Assembly (NCBI RefSeq): GCF_000347175.1
Contig: NZ_ANIK01000124.1
Coordinates: 1 to 32,991, forward strand
DNA: 32,991 nucleotides
Reading direction: 5' to 3'
Source: Leptospira alstonii serovar Sichuan str. 79601
GTDB taxonomy: Bacteria > Spirochaetota > Leptospiria > Leptospirales > Leptospiraceae
The position numbers and the translations under genes were made by a program. The notes under the pieces were generated by a model. The model worked only from the letters and a program-made list of their open reading frames with translations. It searched no databases and was not told where the DNA came from. This document shows positions 31,729-32,991 of the stretch, in pieces (the stretch's first letter is position 1; each line of letters begins with the position of its first letter).

Positions 31729-31735
31729 GTTAGGC
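31729..31735 (+). repeat. Isolated attC-type closing box (GTTAGGC)
   Basis: GTTAGGCGTCATTGCG begins at 31729 and resembles GTTAGGTGTCATTCG at 32785, the end of the intact site 1 kb downstream. The two boxes would bound one cassette (about 31730-32785) under the G^TT cleavage rule. No upstream R' partner is clear. Confidence 0.45.
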
Positions 31736-31883
31736 GTCATTGCGTAAGCTGAGGACGATTTTGAAAACGAATCAAAAATGAAGGGAGTGGGAATAAATTC
31801 GAACTAAAAATTGCTTGAATCTTATACATTGAACTTCCCCCGAATTAGTGGACGCGGTCGTGCAAACGAAAAAGGATAAAAGT

Positions 31884-32159
31884 ATGGCTCGTAAAACACG
31901 ATATGACGAAGAATTCAAGAAGAACACGGTTGAACTACTGATAAAGTCTAGTAAATCCATGACTCAGATCTCAAAAGATTTGGGAGTATCTGTAATTACA
32001 CTGATTAATTGGAAGAAAAAGTATCTAACGAATGACAATCCGTTCCAAGATGAACTTCGAGCAGAGAATGAACGTTTAAGGAAAGAACTGATGGAAGTAA
32101 AGGAGGAGAGGGAGATCTTAAAAAAGTCCGTGACCATCTCCTTGAAACCAAGGAAATGA
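31884..32159 (+). CDS. IS3-family transposase OrfA
   Basis: 91-aa DNA-binding subunit starting at ATG 31884, with AAAGGA upstream. The helix-turn-helix is MTQISKDLGVSVITLINWKKKY, followed by a leucine-rich coiled coil (ELRAENERLRKELMEVKEEREILKK). The A6G heptamer at 32120-32126, before the end of the frame, is the usual -1 programmed frameshift site for making the OrfAB transposase. Its TGA overlaps the orfB ATG. OrfA looks intact, although the element as a whole is truncated. Confidence 0.88.
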   Translation: MARKTRYDEEFKKNTVELLIKSSKSMTQISKDLGVSVITLINWKKKYLTNDNPFQDELRAENERLRKELMEVKEEREILKKSVTISLKPRK

Positions 32160-32438
32160 AATATACATATATAAAAAAGAATCATTCCCCTGTAAAGAAG
32201 ACATGCAAGATTCTGAATGTATCAAAGAGCGGTTACTATGAATGTTTGAAACGAGAAGATAGCGAGAGGGCAAAATCCAATCAAAAGTTGGACGAAAGGT
32301 TCGGATTCTATTTGAGGAACATGAGAATCGATCCGGGTATCTGCGAATTCATCAAGACTTACGTTCGGAAGGTCTTGTTATATCTAAGAATCGAGTTTAC
32401 AGAAGAATGCGTATAATGGGCTTAAAGAACCGAAAATA
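32156..32438 (+). pseudogene. IS3-family transposase OrfB, 5' fragment with frameshift
   Basis: The fragment begins like OrfB (KYTYIKKNHSPVKKTCKILNVSKSGYYECL), but after KSNQKLDE the frame shifts. The continuing homology (ILFEEHENRSGYLRIHQDLR, then SEGLVISKNRVYRRMRIMGL, KNRKY) is in the +1 frame. It then stops at the junction with the VapC fragment. The rve integrase core with its DDE residues is missing. The product cannot be an active transposase. Confidence 0.8.
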
Positions 32439-32712
32439 TTCTCAGAAATAGAAGAGCAGTTCAGATATTTTAATTTTATTTCACCTTCTGAAAAGGATCA
32501 TATTGAAGCAGCAAAGTTAAGGAATTTACTTTCTAAAAAGGGAATTACATTAGCTACAATTGATGCCTTAAATTGCTCGGATTGCAATTACACATAATCT
32601 CGTTCTTGTAACTTACGACAATGATTTCTTAGGGCTTTCTGGAATTACAAAGTTAAAAACTCTCAATTTTGAAGATTATAAAAAATCAAAGAGAAAACGC
32701 AACGTCGACTAA
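32439..32712 (+). pseudogene. vapC 3' fragment, frameshifted, fused to the IS remnant
   Basis: Translation from 32439 gives FSEIEEQFRYFNFISPSEKD, then HIEAAKLRNLLSKKGITLAT and IDAL. After one extra A near 32570-32572 the frame continues IARIAITHNLVLVTYDNDFL, GLSGITKLKTLNF. This is the C-terminal half of a VapC PIN toxin (TIDALIA and VTYDNDF motifs). The N-terminal catalytic Asp region is replaced by IS sequence. The stop TAA lies inside the R' box of the attC-like repeat, as in integron cassettes. Confidence 0.75.
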
Positions 32713-32791
32713 CTTCGACTTCTCGCGGCGCTTCGAGATCGCTCCGCTACTCTCGCTTGACCTTCGGCACATTTGCTCGATTTCGTTAGGT
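32707..32791 (+). repeat. attC-like repeat 3' of the vapC fragment
   Basis: This 85-base site runs from GACTAAC (32707-32713) to GTTAGGT (32785-32791). It contains TTCGACTTCTCGCGGCGC, the 16-base core GGCGCTTCGAGATCGC (32727-32742), CTCTCGCTTGACC and GCACATTTGC. It lies in the orientation of the upstream gene fragment and is the same family as the minus-strand sites at 12801 and 13563, though 19 kb away. Confidence 0.7.
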
Positions 32792-32891
32792 GTCATTCGT
32801 GCCAAGCTACTTTTTAAATAAAAAAATGCGCTTATATATTCGTTTCCGTAATTAAAGAGAAATCAAAAATCCTATTAACAAAATCGAATAT

Positions 32892-32909
32892 GTATTACAT
32901 ATGTGATAC
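32892..32909. promoter_or_regulatory. Palindromic operator candidate for the next TA operon
   Basis: GTATTACATATGTGATAC is an 18-base palindrome with one G:T-type mismatch pair, ending 13 bases before the ATG at 32923. Position and shape fit the autorepressor site of a ribbon-helix-helix antitoxin operon. Confidence 0.5.
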
Positions 32910-32922
32910 AAGAGGAGAAAGT

Positions 32923-32991
32923 ATGATTAGTCTTCGATTACCCCCTGAATTAGAAAAGAAATTATCAGAAGTAACTAAAATTGAGAATAAA
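32923..32991 (+). CDS. Ribbon-helix-helix antitoxin, 5' end only
   Basis: The ATG at 32923 has GAGGAGAAA directly upstream. The first 23 residues, beginning MISLRLPPELEKKLSEVTK, match the N-terminal strand and first helix of ribbon-helix-helix antitoxins (RelB/ParD/CopG-like). The window ends within the gene. It follows the attC-like repeat 32707-32791 and would open the next cassette; a toxin gene is expected downstream. Confidence 0.7.
   Translation, partial: MISLRLPPELEKKLSEVTKIENK

Larger units (their letters stand above)
31830..32438 (+). mobile_element. Truncated IS3-family insertion sequence
   Basis: The left end TGAACTTCCCCCGAATTAG at 31830 has the IS3-family terminal form (TGAAC...CCCC). 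Complete orfA and the first part of orfB follow, and homology ends near 32438 where a VapC coding fragment begins. The right terminal repeat, and the catalytic DDE domain of orfB, are absent, so the element cannot move itself. Confidence 0.75.

Overview
The gene content points to a chromosomal segment of Leptospira. It has spirochaete-type lipoproteins with loose lipoboxes, a DUF4846 protein, a ChpI/ChpK-type toxin-antitoxin pair, an SBBP-repeat lipoprotein relic, an IS3-family remnant and a complete alternative complex III (Act) operon, all in a moderately AT-rich background. Species cannot be decided from the window, and no rRNA, tRNA, CRISPR array or complete transposon was recognised.

Layout. 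1-258: no recognisable gene. 258-2221: a bcp-type peroxiredoxin and an M17 leucyl aminopeptidase, overlapping by ATGA. 2368-5942: a DUF4846 protein (+), then on the minus strand a zinc phospholipase C/S1-P1-nuclease-like exported protein and a DUF1343 (NamZ-like) protein. 6078-8603: a large protein with an N-terminal cyclic-nucleotide-binding domain. 9031-10300: two small overlapping lipoprotein genes and a small cysteine-containing protein.

10346-14545 is the most unusual stretch. Small minus-strand genes are each followed, in the gene's own direction, by an imperfect palindromic repeat that opens with a YTAAC-type box and closes with GTTAGGC or a variant. The genes are a frameshifted GNAT acetyltransferase, an orphan PIN toxin lacking an active-site Asp, a vapC with only the tail of its vapB, chpIK, and an alpha/beta hydrolase. 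This is the architecture of integron gene cassettes with attC sites, with no integrase in the window (a CALIN-like array). A DoxX-like gene on the opposite strand interrupts it. A second piece of the same system lies at 31729-32991: a cassette whose vapC is fused to a truncated IS3-family element, the best preserved attC-like site, and the start of another ribbon-helix-helix antitoxin with its own operator-like palindrome.

14547-23000 holds a conserved hypothetical protein, an overlapping lipoprotein/hypothetical pair, a TonB-dependent receptor bracketed by two paralogous lipoproteins, an SBBP-repeat pseudogene and a DUF4952-like exported protein.

23095-30991 (minus) is one operon, actA-actB-actC-actD-actE-actF plus an SH3-domain lipoprotein. 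It encodes the quinol:electron-acceptor oxidoreductase that can replace cytochrome bc1, and ends in a clear intrinsic terminator. A small inverted repeat precedes actA.
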